This document shows, in pieces, positions 29,794 to 40,760 of a stretch of 64,000 nt of DNA. The notes below the pieces were generated by a model, which worked only from the letters and a program-made list of their open reading frames with translations, did not search any database and was not told the origin of the DNA. Origin of the DNA: Tribonema minus (taxonomy: Eukaryota > Sar > Xanthophyceae > Tribonematales > Tribonemataceae); the NCBI GenBank assembly GCA_017506865.1, contig JAFCMP010000521.1, positions 682,001-746,000 of the forward strand, written 5' to 3'. Positions within the stretch are counted from its first letter, which is position 1, and every line of letters starts with the position of its first letter. The translations under genes were made by a program, and so were the position numbers.

Positions 29794-30842
29794 AGCACGT
29801 TGGAGTCATCAGGTGATGCCTGGCAGTCGCTGCAGCTCTCCAGTTGCGTATCCTTCCCGTGCATCATGGCGTTGCCTTGCATGTCGGTCTGTATCGCCTG
29901 TGCGAGCCTGGAGCAAGTCTTGTTTATCACAGTTGCCTCAGACGCAAGTACGGTGCAGGGCGCCAGCTTTCGCTAACAGCCGAGGAGTCGAGGGCAGCAC
30001 GGGAGTTTTACAAACTTCAATCGTTGGTCTTTCGCTTTTCTACTGATGTTGTTTCTACCTTTAGCGTGTCTTCTTGCTACATGACCATAAGGTTTTAACT
30101 TATATTAACACTCGTTTTTCTTACATCATTGAAAATGTATGGGCTTTGGGTGGCTTGGGGCCTCTAATTCCTTAATGGCGACTGCTGCAGGACGCTTCCA
30201 TAAGCATCATGATGGCGCTTATCCTGCGTGTGATGTGATTCATTGAGCATCTTGTTGGCAGTTGAAGGTGAAGCACTCAACATTGTATACTGGTGCAGAA
30301 ACTAGTTCGGGCTTACTACCAAGAAACCGCCAAAATACTTTGCTACCGCCCCCCATGCTAGTTTGATGTGCCTCAAGTATCTAGACGTTGAACAATTTCC
30401 TCGTGCCATGCAGTGTTAGATTACGACTGCCTGGAAAACTCAGTGGCGTCCTTTGCCCACGCCTGAACGCATGGCGCCTTCATTTCTGAAGCCATCTGAA
30501 TACCAACCCCTGACAGCGCCGGTGCCTGTATGCACGCATGCATGCGGCGATGCACCTGCCAACGACGCACTGCAGCCGCATTTTCAGCGCGCTGTGCGAG
30601 AGGGACGACAGGGACGTGCGCGACAACAGCAGCAGCTCAGCCGTGCTCTCGACGCTTAATGTGGCGGCGCTTTCAGGCGCGCATGAGTCGGCAGCAGCGA
30701 CACCGCCTTCATGGTCTCAGCGCCAGCAGTGGCGGCGGTGCGCGCACGCGATGGGAGTGTGCATAACAGCCGTTGCGGTTCAGCCGCGTGCACAGCATAA
30801 TGCTTTTATGGCACTTGTATCGCATGGCGGTACCGGCGATAC

Positions 30843-31139
30843 GTGCTACGAAGGCAGCGGCGCCAGTGCAGCGAGCGCGGTGCGTCGCTCCAGCTCCTCT
30901 ACGCACTCGCCGAGCAGCGCCATGTCTGAAAGGCGTCGGCGTCGGCGGCGTGCGGCGCGCTGCCGCCGCCGCCGCACGCGAGCGCATGCCAACGCCGCAG
31001 CATACGCCACAGCTGCGGCGTGGCGTCGAGGCCCGGCGAGCGCAGCGCCGTGCAGCGCGGCGACCTTGTGCGCGATGGCGGCGCTCGTGCGCGGCTCGCG
31101 CATCTGCGCCGGCGTCAGCGTCTGCGCCTCCAGGAACTC
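30843..31139 (-). pseudogene. Broken choline/ethanolamine-kinase-like fragment inside the MULE
   Basis: From 31139 leftward the minus strand reads EFLEAQTLTPAQMREPRT then SAAIAHKVAALHG directly after a 'ccag' acceptor-like site. This matches the choline/ethanolamine kinase segment with a FLEARTLTxEQMRDPxxxxxIAxxxAxLH pattern. The reading frame then shifts: LDATPQLWRMLRRWHAL continues in another frame, and a third piece (SDMALLGECVEELERRT) is back in the first frame before a stop. Two shifts and no upstream or downstream exons indicate a non-functional captured fragment. Homology is judged from remembered family pattern only; an unrelated helical protein is possible. Confidence 0.5.
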
Positions 31140-31492
31140 CTGGCGTCGAGCAGGCGGGCCGGGGAGGCGGGTGCTCTCGACGGCAGCAGAAGAGGCGGGG
31201 GCGCATACGCCTGAGGAGCAGCAGCGCCTGGCACGGCACAAGGTGCTGCTCACTTGATGTAATCAAGCGCGGACGGGCGTGGCGATGGCACGCAGCTGCC
31301 AGACACTTCAGCAGCAGGTGTTCCAAAGCTGCGCAACACTAGCGCAGCTGTTGTGACTCCCACCAGCGATCTGGCTGTGTGCAGCACATAGCAATGTGCA
31401 TGAGGGGCATGCCGCAGCAGGTTTTGTCCGACGGGTGCATCATGAGCAGCTTGGCTCGTGATGCACCCTCAGCTGCGTCAGTTGCAGATGGA

Positions 31493-31690
31493 AGCGCGTA
31501 GCATGCTGGACGCTTTCAACAATTGTGAGCATGCCTTGGTAAATGGTGGCACGTCAGCTCTGGCTGTGGCGACATTCAATAAATGTTCGAGGCGCGTAGC
31601 ATGCTGGACGCTTTCAACAATTGTGAGCATGCCTTGGTAAATGGTGGCACGTCAGCTCTGGCTGTGGCGACGTTTAATAAATGTTCGAGG
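31493..31690. repeat. Two tandem units of 98 bp in the MULE left arm
   Basis: The units start at 'gcgcgtagcatgctggacgc' (31,494 and 31,592). They are almost identical and both end in 'aataaatgttcgag'. They lie inside the inverted repeats and outside the transposase gene. Confidence 0.92.
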
Positions 31691-32523
31691 CTTTACTACC
31701 AACACCTACGCTATACTATGAAGTATAGTTGTCCAACATGTTTCGTCATCCACGTGTGACTCTGTCTTGGAGGCTCTTTTGACTGTTGACGCCTGATGCA
31801 TGATCATGATGCTTACACGTGAGGTTTCTTGTGCATGATCATAGCTTCCCTGTTGACGCTTGATGCATCATGCTTGCACATTAGATTTCTTGTGCATGCT
31901 GCACACCTTCCTGTTGGTTGCTTCATTTGAAACTCGAAAGGTTGGCGATATATATATGTATCACGCAAACATCATGAACTTGCGTGTTTCGCTTTGCAAT
32001 GTACATGAATCAATGCAAATGGCCAACATGGGTGCTGGTACACGGGTGTGTGTGCTCCCATCGCACATTGGACAAGCATCAAATTGAATGATCGCACATT
32101 GCTGCCCATTTGATTGTGGCTGCTGGATTATTGAGCATGCATGTGGTCTTGTTGCGCCAGCATCCATCCACACAACCTTACCCTAAATCTTGACACAATC
32201 ATCACCTGTGCTTTGGCGTGCAACGTCCCAAACAGCTGACGTGAACCACTACATGCTACATGCATGTATACGAATGCCTCAGAGGTCTCCAATGAGAGTG
32301 TAAAATGTGTGCACGCACACATTTGCAGAGCGAGCTCATATTCCTATCACATGCACACCCATGCATTTGATGGAAAAAGCCGAGCGCAGCATTGACAAAG
32401 CTGTCTGCAAGACAGTTCAGATCATGCATGATCATCACAAGGGCAAAAACACAATCTTGCAAGAAAGATGAATGCATCAGAGATGGAATGCCAATGCAAG
32501 GAACATATTGCACATGCAAGCGT

Positions 32524-35500
32524 TTAGGTTTTCTTCTTCTTACTGGGGCCAGCTGTGCTGCCCCGTGCCCGTTTCCCCAATACTTTCTGTGTACGCCTCT
32601 GCCTGATGAGTGGGTCATGGACATTGCCTGCTACTCTATCACGTGCTACTTGGCTAAGGTACTTCATCAGTTCCACCGCCTCCTGAGGTGGCAATGACTT
32701 AACATCCGCAATGAGATTCTTGGCAAGTCCCCAGATTTGGGCATGCGCTATGTCAACGCTCAGCTGCTGAGGCTCATCCACCCCCATTGCATCCCAGTCA
32801 TCGCATGCTGCAGCCCCGACACCAGATGCGGCAGCTGCAAATTGCCTTGCAGCAAGCGCCACCACTTTTGCTAGTACTATCTCTTTACCTTCACCAGTGA
32901 GAATGCAGGCTGCCGCCTTCATACGGGAGGGGTGGAGCCACCTCGAGTGCGTGTTGCGGAAGATACACTCTGCAGCTGAGCGCTGCACGCGTGAGCATTG
33001 TGCGACAGTCGCCGTGGTCGTCACTGGGCTTGCCGCAGTCGCTGATGCTGCCGCCGCCGCCGTCGCTGGTGCTGTCGGCGGCGCCGCTGTCACCGGCGCT
33101 GCGTCCATGCTGCGCACAAGCGGCGCTGCTGCCGCTGCTGCCGCTGCCGCTGTCGCCGGCGCTGCCGCCGCTGCTGTCGCCGGCGCTGCGCCCAAGCTGC
33201 GCACAAGCGGCGCTGCTGCCGCTGCCGCTGTCGCCGGCGCTGCCGCCGCTGCTGCTGCCGCCGCTGTTGCCGGCGCTGCGTCCAAGCTGCGCACAAGCGG
33301 CGCTGCTGCCGCTGCTGCCGCTGCCGCTGTCGCCAGCGCTGCCGCCGCTGCTGCCGCCGCCGCTGTCGCCGGCACTGCGTACATGCTGCGCACAAGCGGC
33401 GCTGCCGCCGCTACTGCCAGCGCTGCTGTCGCCGGCGCCGCGTCCATGGTGCGCCCAATGGCAGGCGGCGCCGCAGCAGCTCGCACCTCTGATGCCGCCA
33501 GCGCCGGCGTCGAAGTCCGTCGCGAGCACACAGTCAAGATGTTTGTGCTGGGGCTTGCTTTGCGTGCGCTGCTGAGCACCAGCTTTGCGTCCGCCGCCAT
33601 GAGCCCTTGAAGCCTGCGCCCATCAATTGCGGTGACAGAGTCACCTACATGAATGCGCCGGCTCTCCTCCGCTGGCAGCAGAGCCCCTGTTGATTTGTTG
33701 CGAGTGAAGCTGAGCACTGTGACCGTGTTGTCCGTGAAGCCGAGCTCAACTCCAAGACTCTCTCCCACCATCATGCGCAGTGATACATCATGCGTAGTGT
33801 ACGCTTGAAGTTGAGTAGCACCGCCTGTGGCTGCCGCTGCGCCGGATGCTGCTGTTCTGCTGCCGCCGCTGCTGCTGCTGCGCTGCCGCTCCTCCGCGCC
33901 GCTGCTGCATTGCTCATCTTCCTCGCCGCTGCTGCTGCCATCGTCCGCGCCGCCGCTGCGCTGCCCCTCCTCCTCACCACTTCCGTTGCCCCCTTCACCA
34001 GGCAAAACTGTCACTCGCGGCAAGCACGCGAGGACATGGCGGCACAGCATGCCTGTCCGCATAGTCTCCAGGCAAGTGCACAGCGCAGCTCCTGAGGCAG
34101 TTATCACCACAGAATGGCTCGAGCGGCCAAGAGTGGAAGCTACAGAAAACCATTCCTGTGCGCCAAACGCTGTGTAGTTGTCTGCGATGGCTTGCAGCAT
34201 GCTGATGCTTGCTCTGTGATGATCATTCTCGTCCAGTGCTGCATCGGGCTCAGCCTCCACGGCCCACTCTGCAAGCAAAGAGCACATGCCATCATGCTTA
34301 GTCAATGTGAAGTGGAACACAGTAACCCGTTGTGCTTGCTCCACTTTCACCACTTTGTGCGATAGTCGTCACTTGGTGTCTATTCAGCAGCAAGGATGCT
34401 GCTGTTGCCTGCCGGTAACAATAGTTTTGAACGACAGTGTCAGAAGTACGGCCAATGTAAATGTGATGATATCACAGATGACCACACATGTAACACATGC
34501 CTCAAGTAGTTGCTAAGCTGGTCGCTGACACCAACAAATTTTGCGTTGTGCAGCCTTTCGTTTGACCACACACAAAAAGCATAGCAATCTAATTGAGCAC
34601 TGATGTGGTGATGATCACTGGGGTCGATATATGCGCTCAAGCCGCTCTGGACACGCTGCTCCTTGTATGCAATGAGGTTGCGAGACTGCCACTATTGAAG
34701 TGAAAAACTTTCTAGCTAGCCTAATGACCCGAACCGTTGATGTTGAAGTTAGGAGTTAATGTTACCTACTTGAACAGAAACTCAATTGGAACTTTTTGAA
34801 GCAAAAACAAGCTGCTGAACATCAATTCTTGGTAGTTGTACAACTCCTGTTTGCATGTACCTGAGGTGTCGCAGTGATCCTGCCTCGCCAGCTCAACATG
34901 ATAGCGCGCAGCAGCTCCAACTTCCTGAACGAGACACGTGAAGCAGTGCAGCGTCCCGTCCTGCTGAGCGACGTCCAGAAGCGGCTGATAGATGTTGCAA
35001 AGCGCTGCATCCACGCCTTTGAGCGCTACGCCATATGCCCGATTTGTGGCCTTGTTGTAGAGCTGGTCTTCGGCGCTGTATCTGCTGGTGATGCGGTCAA
35101 TGGTGGTCTTAAGGACGCAGAGGGTGCTGAGCTTGTGAAGCTCAGATTTGATCTTGGCGAAATATCCCTCACACCGCTGGGTAGAGTTGATCCCCAAGGT
35201 GAGGACGCCGATGCGGAAGTAGAATGCCCACCGCTGCCGTATGGGGTAGATGGTCGTGTTCAGGTACTTGACAACATCGGCATCGGCTTTGTCAGCACTC
35301 GCAAGTGCACGGTGAAGTGCGGTCCAGGCGCGCTCAAAGCAAACCTCCGTGGGTGCCCTGGATGCTCGATGCAGACACTTCTTGAAGACCTGCCAATGGC
35401 ATTGAGGTGTAAGTGAACTTCAAGTTGATGAACACTGCAGCATTGAAGGTGTATCAGCCAGTGCGGCAGATGCAAAGATAAGGCCTGCATGGGTGCATAA

Positions 35501-38344
35501 AATACTATTTTGTACATTATCGTGGCACAGCAGCAAAGGACAATCATGATGGTGGATCCACACGCACATTCATTTTGTGACATGTTATTAGACCGATGAT
35601 ATTGCGCTGGCAATATCGCAACATGCGTGTTACTTGAATGGCCATTGCCATATTGGGTTCTGTGAATTGCTGCTGCAGCGGTCTGCTTGGTGTGGACCAA
35701 ACATGCATGAGTGAATGAGCCTCCATAGCATTGCAATGTGTCCATGATGGCTTTCTGTTTTGCAGCACGCTCCAACCCAATGCTGTTGATGGTACTACCG
35801 CTGGCAGCAATTTAGAGCCGTGGATGTCAGGTTCATTCACGCTATCACATTTAAAACATTTGAGTATGATATTTAACATACAGATAGCATGCGCGCAGTT
35901 TGCAAAAAAATTCTCTACGCCACGTTCACCAAGTCAAATACTTCAATGCGCGCATCACCATTCCGGATTGGCAACTTCAGAGTAAACATTTGCCATACAT
36001 TTGAGTATGTTATTTTACATACAGATAGCATGAGCGTAGTTTTCAACGTATTTCCCTACGTCACGTTCACCAAGGTGAAACACTTCAATGCGTGCATCAC
36101 TTCCGGATTGGCAACTTCACCTTCAAGTTGAACGTTTGCTATTCGTCACACGGTTCTCAGCAGAATGTAGAAGAATAACCCCTCCCACGCAGTCAAAGAC
36201 GGGGAAATGAATATTATGAGCCCATGTTGCAATGCCTACGTGAAATTAAAATTATGCCCCAGCTATGCAGTAACGCAACATCAAGTCAAGCGGGCAAGCA
36301 AATTTGCACTTGCCTGCCATGTTGAATCGCCCAGCTTCCCCTTGAGCTTCTCCTTCACATTCTTGATAAAGTGCCACTCGCAGATGAGGTGCACTGTTCC
36401 TGGCCAGGAAAGCCCCATGGCAGCTTCCGCAGCAAAATCCCTGCAATGGAGGTGAAAAGCAGATGTTGCATGCGCATGTGAGACGGCTGTGCGCAAGGCG
36501 GGCTACTGGGCACACTGACAATGATATCATTGACATCCCCACCATAACTCGCACACCTGTCTGTGAAGCACACACGAGGGTGCTTGCCGTTCACCATTTT
36601 CACGTAGTGGTCAAAGAACCACGTGAATGCCTCTGTGTCCTCCTTGTCCAAGACTGCCTGGCAGAAGAGTCGTGTCCTGTACACCAAGAGCGCCGCAATG
36701 AGTCGCAGTGAGAAAATGAATGCATCGCTCAGCAACATGCAGTCAATTGTTAAGAACAGTGAAAAAGCAGTGTAGTCCATCAGCATTTGGCAGCTATACA
36801 GTATCGCTGACTGCCATGTCAATCACCGTAGTTTGGTGACGGCATGCATTCAGCATTATCACATACTGCTCACTTGCTCTCGCCGTTCACGCCAACGATC
36901 ACGCTCAGTGGCAGGCCATACTTGGTGGTGCCAAAAGTGCAGTCCTGCACAGGCGGCACAAAAGCATAGAAGTTGAGCGGAACATGATGTGTTGTCATTT
37001 CGTCATACAGCGATAATTTCCTATGAGCCGTTGATGACCACCTCCATCATGGTGTGCGAATGAAGCTGAGCCAAATCATTTGGGCAAATATGAGTTTCAG
37101 TATGCACACTGTGACCGCATTGGTGCTGGGTTTTCCAGAGGCAGCTGCTGATCAAGTAGTAAGCGATGACAATGACACGGTGACACCAGTCAATTGCAGC
37201 GCACTGGCAATTACATACAGTACATCGTCAAAATATTCAGACCATGGGGTGGCAAGAGGGACAAAGTATACTGCCTTGAGACTAGGTACGTCATGATGCT
37301 GCATGAGTTGAGTGCAGCAGCCATGGAAGCATCACCGGTGCAGTAACAGCAGCATACCTGTTGGATTACATCTAGGCCAAATTCCATAGCGCGCTCGACC
37401 TGCTCCTGAGTAGACCAAAAAGCGCGCCTGAACGTGCAGTCCTCCTGAAGGTTGTATGATGCGTATCCTCCGTTGGCCTTCACCTCGCAGAGCGCTGCGA
37501 TGAACTCTTTGCTATCACCCTTGGTGAACGCAATGCGTGCTCTGACGTCAGATTTTGTGTTGTTCAGCAGGGCGAGAGCTGATTGATCAAAAACCGCTGT
37601 GAAGTCACCACCGAAAATGATGAGTCACGACAGTCTGCTGAAGCACCCTGCCACTCATAGTTGGTGCGGCACTCCAGTTCCTGACGTTCTGGATGATGTC
37701 ATCCGTGAGGTCTTCCCTGGTGATGATGCGACCTGTATTACCAGGTGGCGCCACCGGTTCAGTCATGGCACTCAGCGCGTGATTGTGGCCGTCGTGGAAT
37801 GATGTGAGTTGGGAAATTACCCATGGTGGCTCCTGGCTGGCATTCTGGCATGAGTTCTCATCTGGTGCTGTGTGCTGCTCCTTTGACACTGACTGTTGTC
37901 TGAGCTTTACAAGCCACTGGCACTCGCACTTGATGCATGTGCTTGCGACTGCACAACGCTGCGCTTCTGGGTGCGTCTCTGAGCGCTTGCGAGGCGGTTT
38001 GCCAGCACAATGGCAGATAATCCAGAACAGAGGAGGGCTGCGTTGTTTGCTCTTGCAGTATACCTTGAAGCCAGCACTGGCAGCATACGTCTGCACCGCA
38101 TCGATGGCATGCTGCCGGGTTGCAAACAGCCTGCTGTTGAGGTCAGCACAGACCTGAAAATGGCGAGGCAGAAAATAGCAAAGCTATCAGGCAGGGATGC
38201 TGTACAGATGAAGGCAAGTATTGCATTACAGGCAGGTATATACACTCCTTAACAGAGGAACCAGACACGTACCTCAGCGTCTGTCACGTTGTGGACCGCA
38301 GCAGTCTGTAACGAAGGCGCTGCCAGCTCCTGGAGCTGTTCCAT
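32524..38344 (-). CDS. MULE transposase with FAR1-type domain, SWIM zinc finger, PDZ-like domain and Ala-rich repeat; 8 exons
   Basis: Proposed exons are 38273-38344, 37655-38153, 37358-37596, 36874-36944, 36557-36676, 36314-36440, 34861-35389 and 32524-34352. The total of 3,486 nt gives 1,161 residues. In order: a FAR1/WRKY-like region (AASAGFKVYCKSK, CECQW, FHDGHNH); the MULE core with DCTFGTTKYGLPLSVIVGVN, LDKEDTEAFTWFF, VCFTDR-DFAAEAAM and HLICEWHFIKN; the downstream RQRWAFYFRIGVLTLGINST then QRCEG; a SWIM finger CTCLETMRTGMLCRHVLAC at about 640; a PDZ-like domain (about 743-835); an Ala-rich repeat; and a basic tail ending KKKKT. All phases agree, so the gene looks intact. One intron is GC-AG (CAG|GCAAGT at 36,314). 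The exon 2 donor and the true start are the least certain points. It should bind the element's ends and catalyse transposition. Confidence 0.82.
33090..33445 (-). repeat. Coding minisatellite (84-99 bp unit) in the transposase last exon
   Basis: Four to five units encode an Ala/Ser-rich block punctuated by PLVRSLDAAPATAAA or close variants, anchored on the plus strand by 'ctgcgcacaagcggc' at about 33,110, 33,198, 33,288 and 33,387. Unit lengths stay in frame. It sits between the PDZ-like domain and the C-terminal basic tail. Confidence 0.85.
35860..36137. repeat. Tandem duplication, period about 140 bp, in a transposase intron
   Basis: Two units share 'acatacagatagcatg', 'ctacg(c/t)cacgttcaccaag' and 'ccggattggcaacttca'. 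They lie between transposase exons 6 and 7. Confidence 0.85.
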
Positions 38345-38624
38345 CTCAGGATCTGTGGCGCCACAACAGGAACTGAATTCAGCAAAAGCGAATACGTTTT
38401 GTGCTCACGCAGGATCAAAGCGCATACTTATGAATGCACGTAACTTGATGCGTTGCTTGGTGCTGTGTGCTTCACTCAATGGTGCACAAGCAACTTGTCC
38501 AACGTGAACACACAGACAAGCAGTAGTGCGGCAACGACAGTTGGCGCAGTGAGAGGTGCATTTCGCGTGACGCCGCACCTGGAGAGCTGTGGCGGTCGCC
38601 AAGGCCTCAAAAGTTGTCAGTGTA

Positions 38625-38816
38625 TCAAGCTCTACAAGCCTCGCCCTATCCGCCAACGCTCTGCTGGTGTAGTAGCTGTCGTACGCCACCAGGGCGCTTT
38701 GCTGGGCACAATGAGTGTCTCTTCGGGTGCGGCAGCAGCGCAGTTCTCAGCGGATGACGTGGCCTACCTGGCCCACGAGATATTTGGGCCAGGCTGGCCC
38801 AAATATGGGGTTCGCA
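38625..38816 (-). repeat. Right terminal inverted repeat of the MULE
   Basis: It is the inverted partner of 29,594-29,793 and ends 'ggggttcgca'. It contains the 27 bp palindrome at about 38,780-38,806 with a G rather than C at the centre, as expected for an inverted copy. Confidence 0.8.
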
Positions 38817-39344
38817 ACAGGCTGGCCAAACACGGTCGGAATATCTATTGTATCATTTCATCACATACTTACCAATATGGCACTAACAACAGTCACCGTC
38901 AGGCTAGCTGTCAAACCTAAGTTGAAAACTTTGCCACTCCCATTAAGCTGAACATACCCTAGAAATGAGATACTCGGCCTAATACCCTAGAAAGAGATAC
39001 TCGGCCTCACAGGTCATGAAACCTCCATGAGAACACAAATGGTGAACCGAGCTTCTGTCGCAGGCAAAATCCCTTGGAGCACTCTTGTGACTGGCCATCC
39101 CAACATTGCTCAGTCACCCCCTTTGGTGACGATGCACCGCATTTGTGTCAACCGGTGGCCCCAGCCATGGTCAACGTCAAATGGGATGTTGCGAGCGCTG
39201 CTGGTGCGCTGCAAGAAATGGTGAAGCACGCGACCAGCTTGCTGCCTCAACAGCGGGCTTTGCTGCAGGGGCGAGCGTGTTTCACAGTCTGACCGTGATG
39301 CCTCTCACAGGGTGACATACCGATGCAAACCAGTATAGATGCCA

Positions 39345-39475
39345 TTCTGCGGCGTCGTTTGAGCGATCGTCATTGAGACACTTTCATGCCGACACACAAC
39401 CATGTAGATTCGGTACAGCAAGCTCAGATATCATTCATCTGAGCGTTTTCGCGCCCTGAGCAAGAAAAAAGGACA
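39345..39475 (+). repeat. Diverged dispersed-repeat unit
   Basis: It has the same block order as 27,470-27,598: 'ggcgtcgtttgagcgatcgt', then 'gacactttcatgccgacaca', 'catgtagattcggtacagca' and 'ttttcgcgccctgagcaaga'. It ends in an A-rich tail, 'aaaaaaggaca'. Confidence 0.8.
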
Positions 39476-40005
39476 AATGGCAGTAGAATCAACAAGAGGG
39501 CGCACACGCAATAGGCGCAGCGCTCACGCGTAACGAGGGTGCATCTGTGCATAAGTGACAGCCTCTATGGCGGGGCGTTGAAAGCGGCGGCGGCGCCACG
39601 CGTGAGCGCTGCGGCCAGCTGCAGTTGCAGCACCTTAGACACGCACACTTGTGTGGCACGCTCGGGGCAATCACGCCGCAGGGCCCGGCCCCCAAGGAGC
39701 CTCTCCGCCCCCGGCCTCCAATTGTGGCCACGCTAGGGATGGATTCCTCTCTCTCAGACATGTACACACGCAGCCGCGCCTAACGCGCGGGCGGGCGGGC
39801 GTCCCCCGTTTCAGGGGCGCGCAGTGGGGGGGCTTGGAGTTGAATTCGGGAGCCCGCGAGCTCCAGCCCCCCTCGGCATTGAACGTGACTAATGTCCTAC
39901 AGTGCTGCACAGTGTCGCGCGGAAAACGGAAAACAGTATGGCGTCTCCCGCAAATTCAGTATGTGTGTCCAGGGGGCGTGCATCTGTGCGGCAAAGATCG
40001 CGCTG

Positions 40006-40115
40006 CCCCCGTCCTCCCCCTCCCCCCCCTTTTCCCCCTCCCTCCCCTTTTCCCCCTCCCCCCCCTTCCCTCCCCTCCTCCCCTCCCCCCCTCTCCCCCG
40101 CCCCCCTTCTGCTTC
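40006..40115 (+). repeat. Pyrimidine tract, C-rich with T interruptions (about 110 bp)
   Basis: It is almost pure C/T on the plus strand with repeated 'ttttccccctcc'-like modules. It lies beyond the HSF gene 1 stop, on the antisense side, so it is G/A-rich in that transcript's sense. Confidence 0.9.
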
Positions 40116-40428
40116 ACCCCACAGCCTTGCACATCGAGCGAGCCTCACTCCAGAATGGAGTGAGATACGTGCAATGGTAAACTCCCTGGCGCCCGCGCAC
40201 TGCCACCTACGCATTGCGTGCGCGCACCTGGTCAAATTGCTCAAACTCGCGTCTGCCGAATGCACATGTATGGTGCATGATACCCCCCCACCCCCCCCTT
40301 CTTCTCCCCTCCCCCCCCCCCCCCCCCCCCCCGTCCCCCGCCTGGGGCAGTGCTCCAAGAAACTGCCTCCGACCACCCCCCCGCCCCCCAACCCCCTCGT
40401 CTCTGTGGTGTGCCTTTCGCACACAGAA

Positions 40429-40760
40429 AAGGCTCCTTCCTCGTTACCCGCGTGTTTTCCCCCTTCTCCTGAAGTGTCGACGGCATCGCCTGCCCCCTCC
40501 CCTCTGCGGTGCCCCCCAACTGCGAGCACGCGGGCGCAGCAGCGCTCAGTCACCAGCGCCGCCCTACGCGCCAATCAGCGTGCGTGCAAGGGGCTCGTTA
40601 CCCGCGTGTTTCCCCCCTTTTCCTGCAGTGAGGACGGCATCTGCCTGCCCCCCCCCGCCTCTGCGGTGCCCTACGCCTGCCCCACCCCCTGCTGTGCCCT
40701 ATGCGGGCGCAGAAGAGCTCAGCCCGCGGCGCCCTACGCGCCAATCAGCGTGCCCTCCTC
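40429..40760 (-). repeat. Tandem duplication of the HSF gene 1 terminal coding end plus 3' sequence (period about 177 bp)
   Basis: The end of the last exon, including the stop ('gctgattggcgcgtagggc' on the minus strand, near 40,751), recurs near 40,580. The following 3' block ('ggcaccgcagagg', 'ggtaacgag') recurs at matching distances. The duplicate lies downstream of the stop and is not translated. Confidence 0.85.

Larger units (their letters stand above)
29594..38816 (-). mobile_element. Mutator-like (MULE) DNA transposon with about 200 bp terminal inverted repeats
   Basis: The segment 29,594-29,793 is the inverted complement of about 38,625-38,816, near-identical except for a roughly 12 bp insertion in the left copy. 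Each arm has a 27 bp palindrome with arms 'atatttgggccag' and 'ctggcccaaatat'. Between them lies a complete MULE transposase gene on the minus strand. A 6 bp direct repeat, 'acaggc', abuts both outer ends (just before 29,594 and just after 38,816) and may be the target-site duplication, although MULEs usually make 8-11 bp. At 9.2 kb the element is large. The left 2.7 kb contains a captured gene fragment and tandem repeats instead of transposase sequence. Confidence 0.78.
38817..40733. other. Region between the MULE and HSF gene 1
   Basis: No gene is supported. It contains a diverged dispersed-repeat copy (39,345-39,475), a long pyrimidine tract (40,006-40,115) and, at its right end, tandemly duplicated 3' sequence of the HSF gene. 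Long frames here are products of C/G-rich low complexity. Confidence 0.5.

Noticed and set aside
30538-31257. A plus-strand 239-codon frame in the MULE left arm
   Set aside because: Low-complexity Arg/Ala composition; the recognisable kinase-like similarity is on the opposite strand.
31493-31690. CRISPR-like direct repeats
   Set aside because: There are only two adjacent 98 bp units with no spacers, in a eukaryotic transposon.
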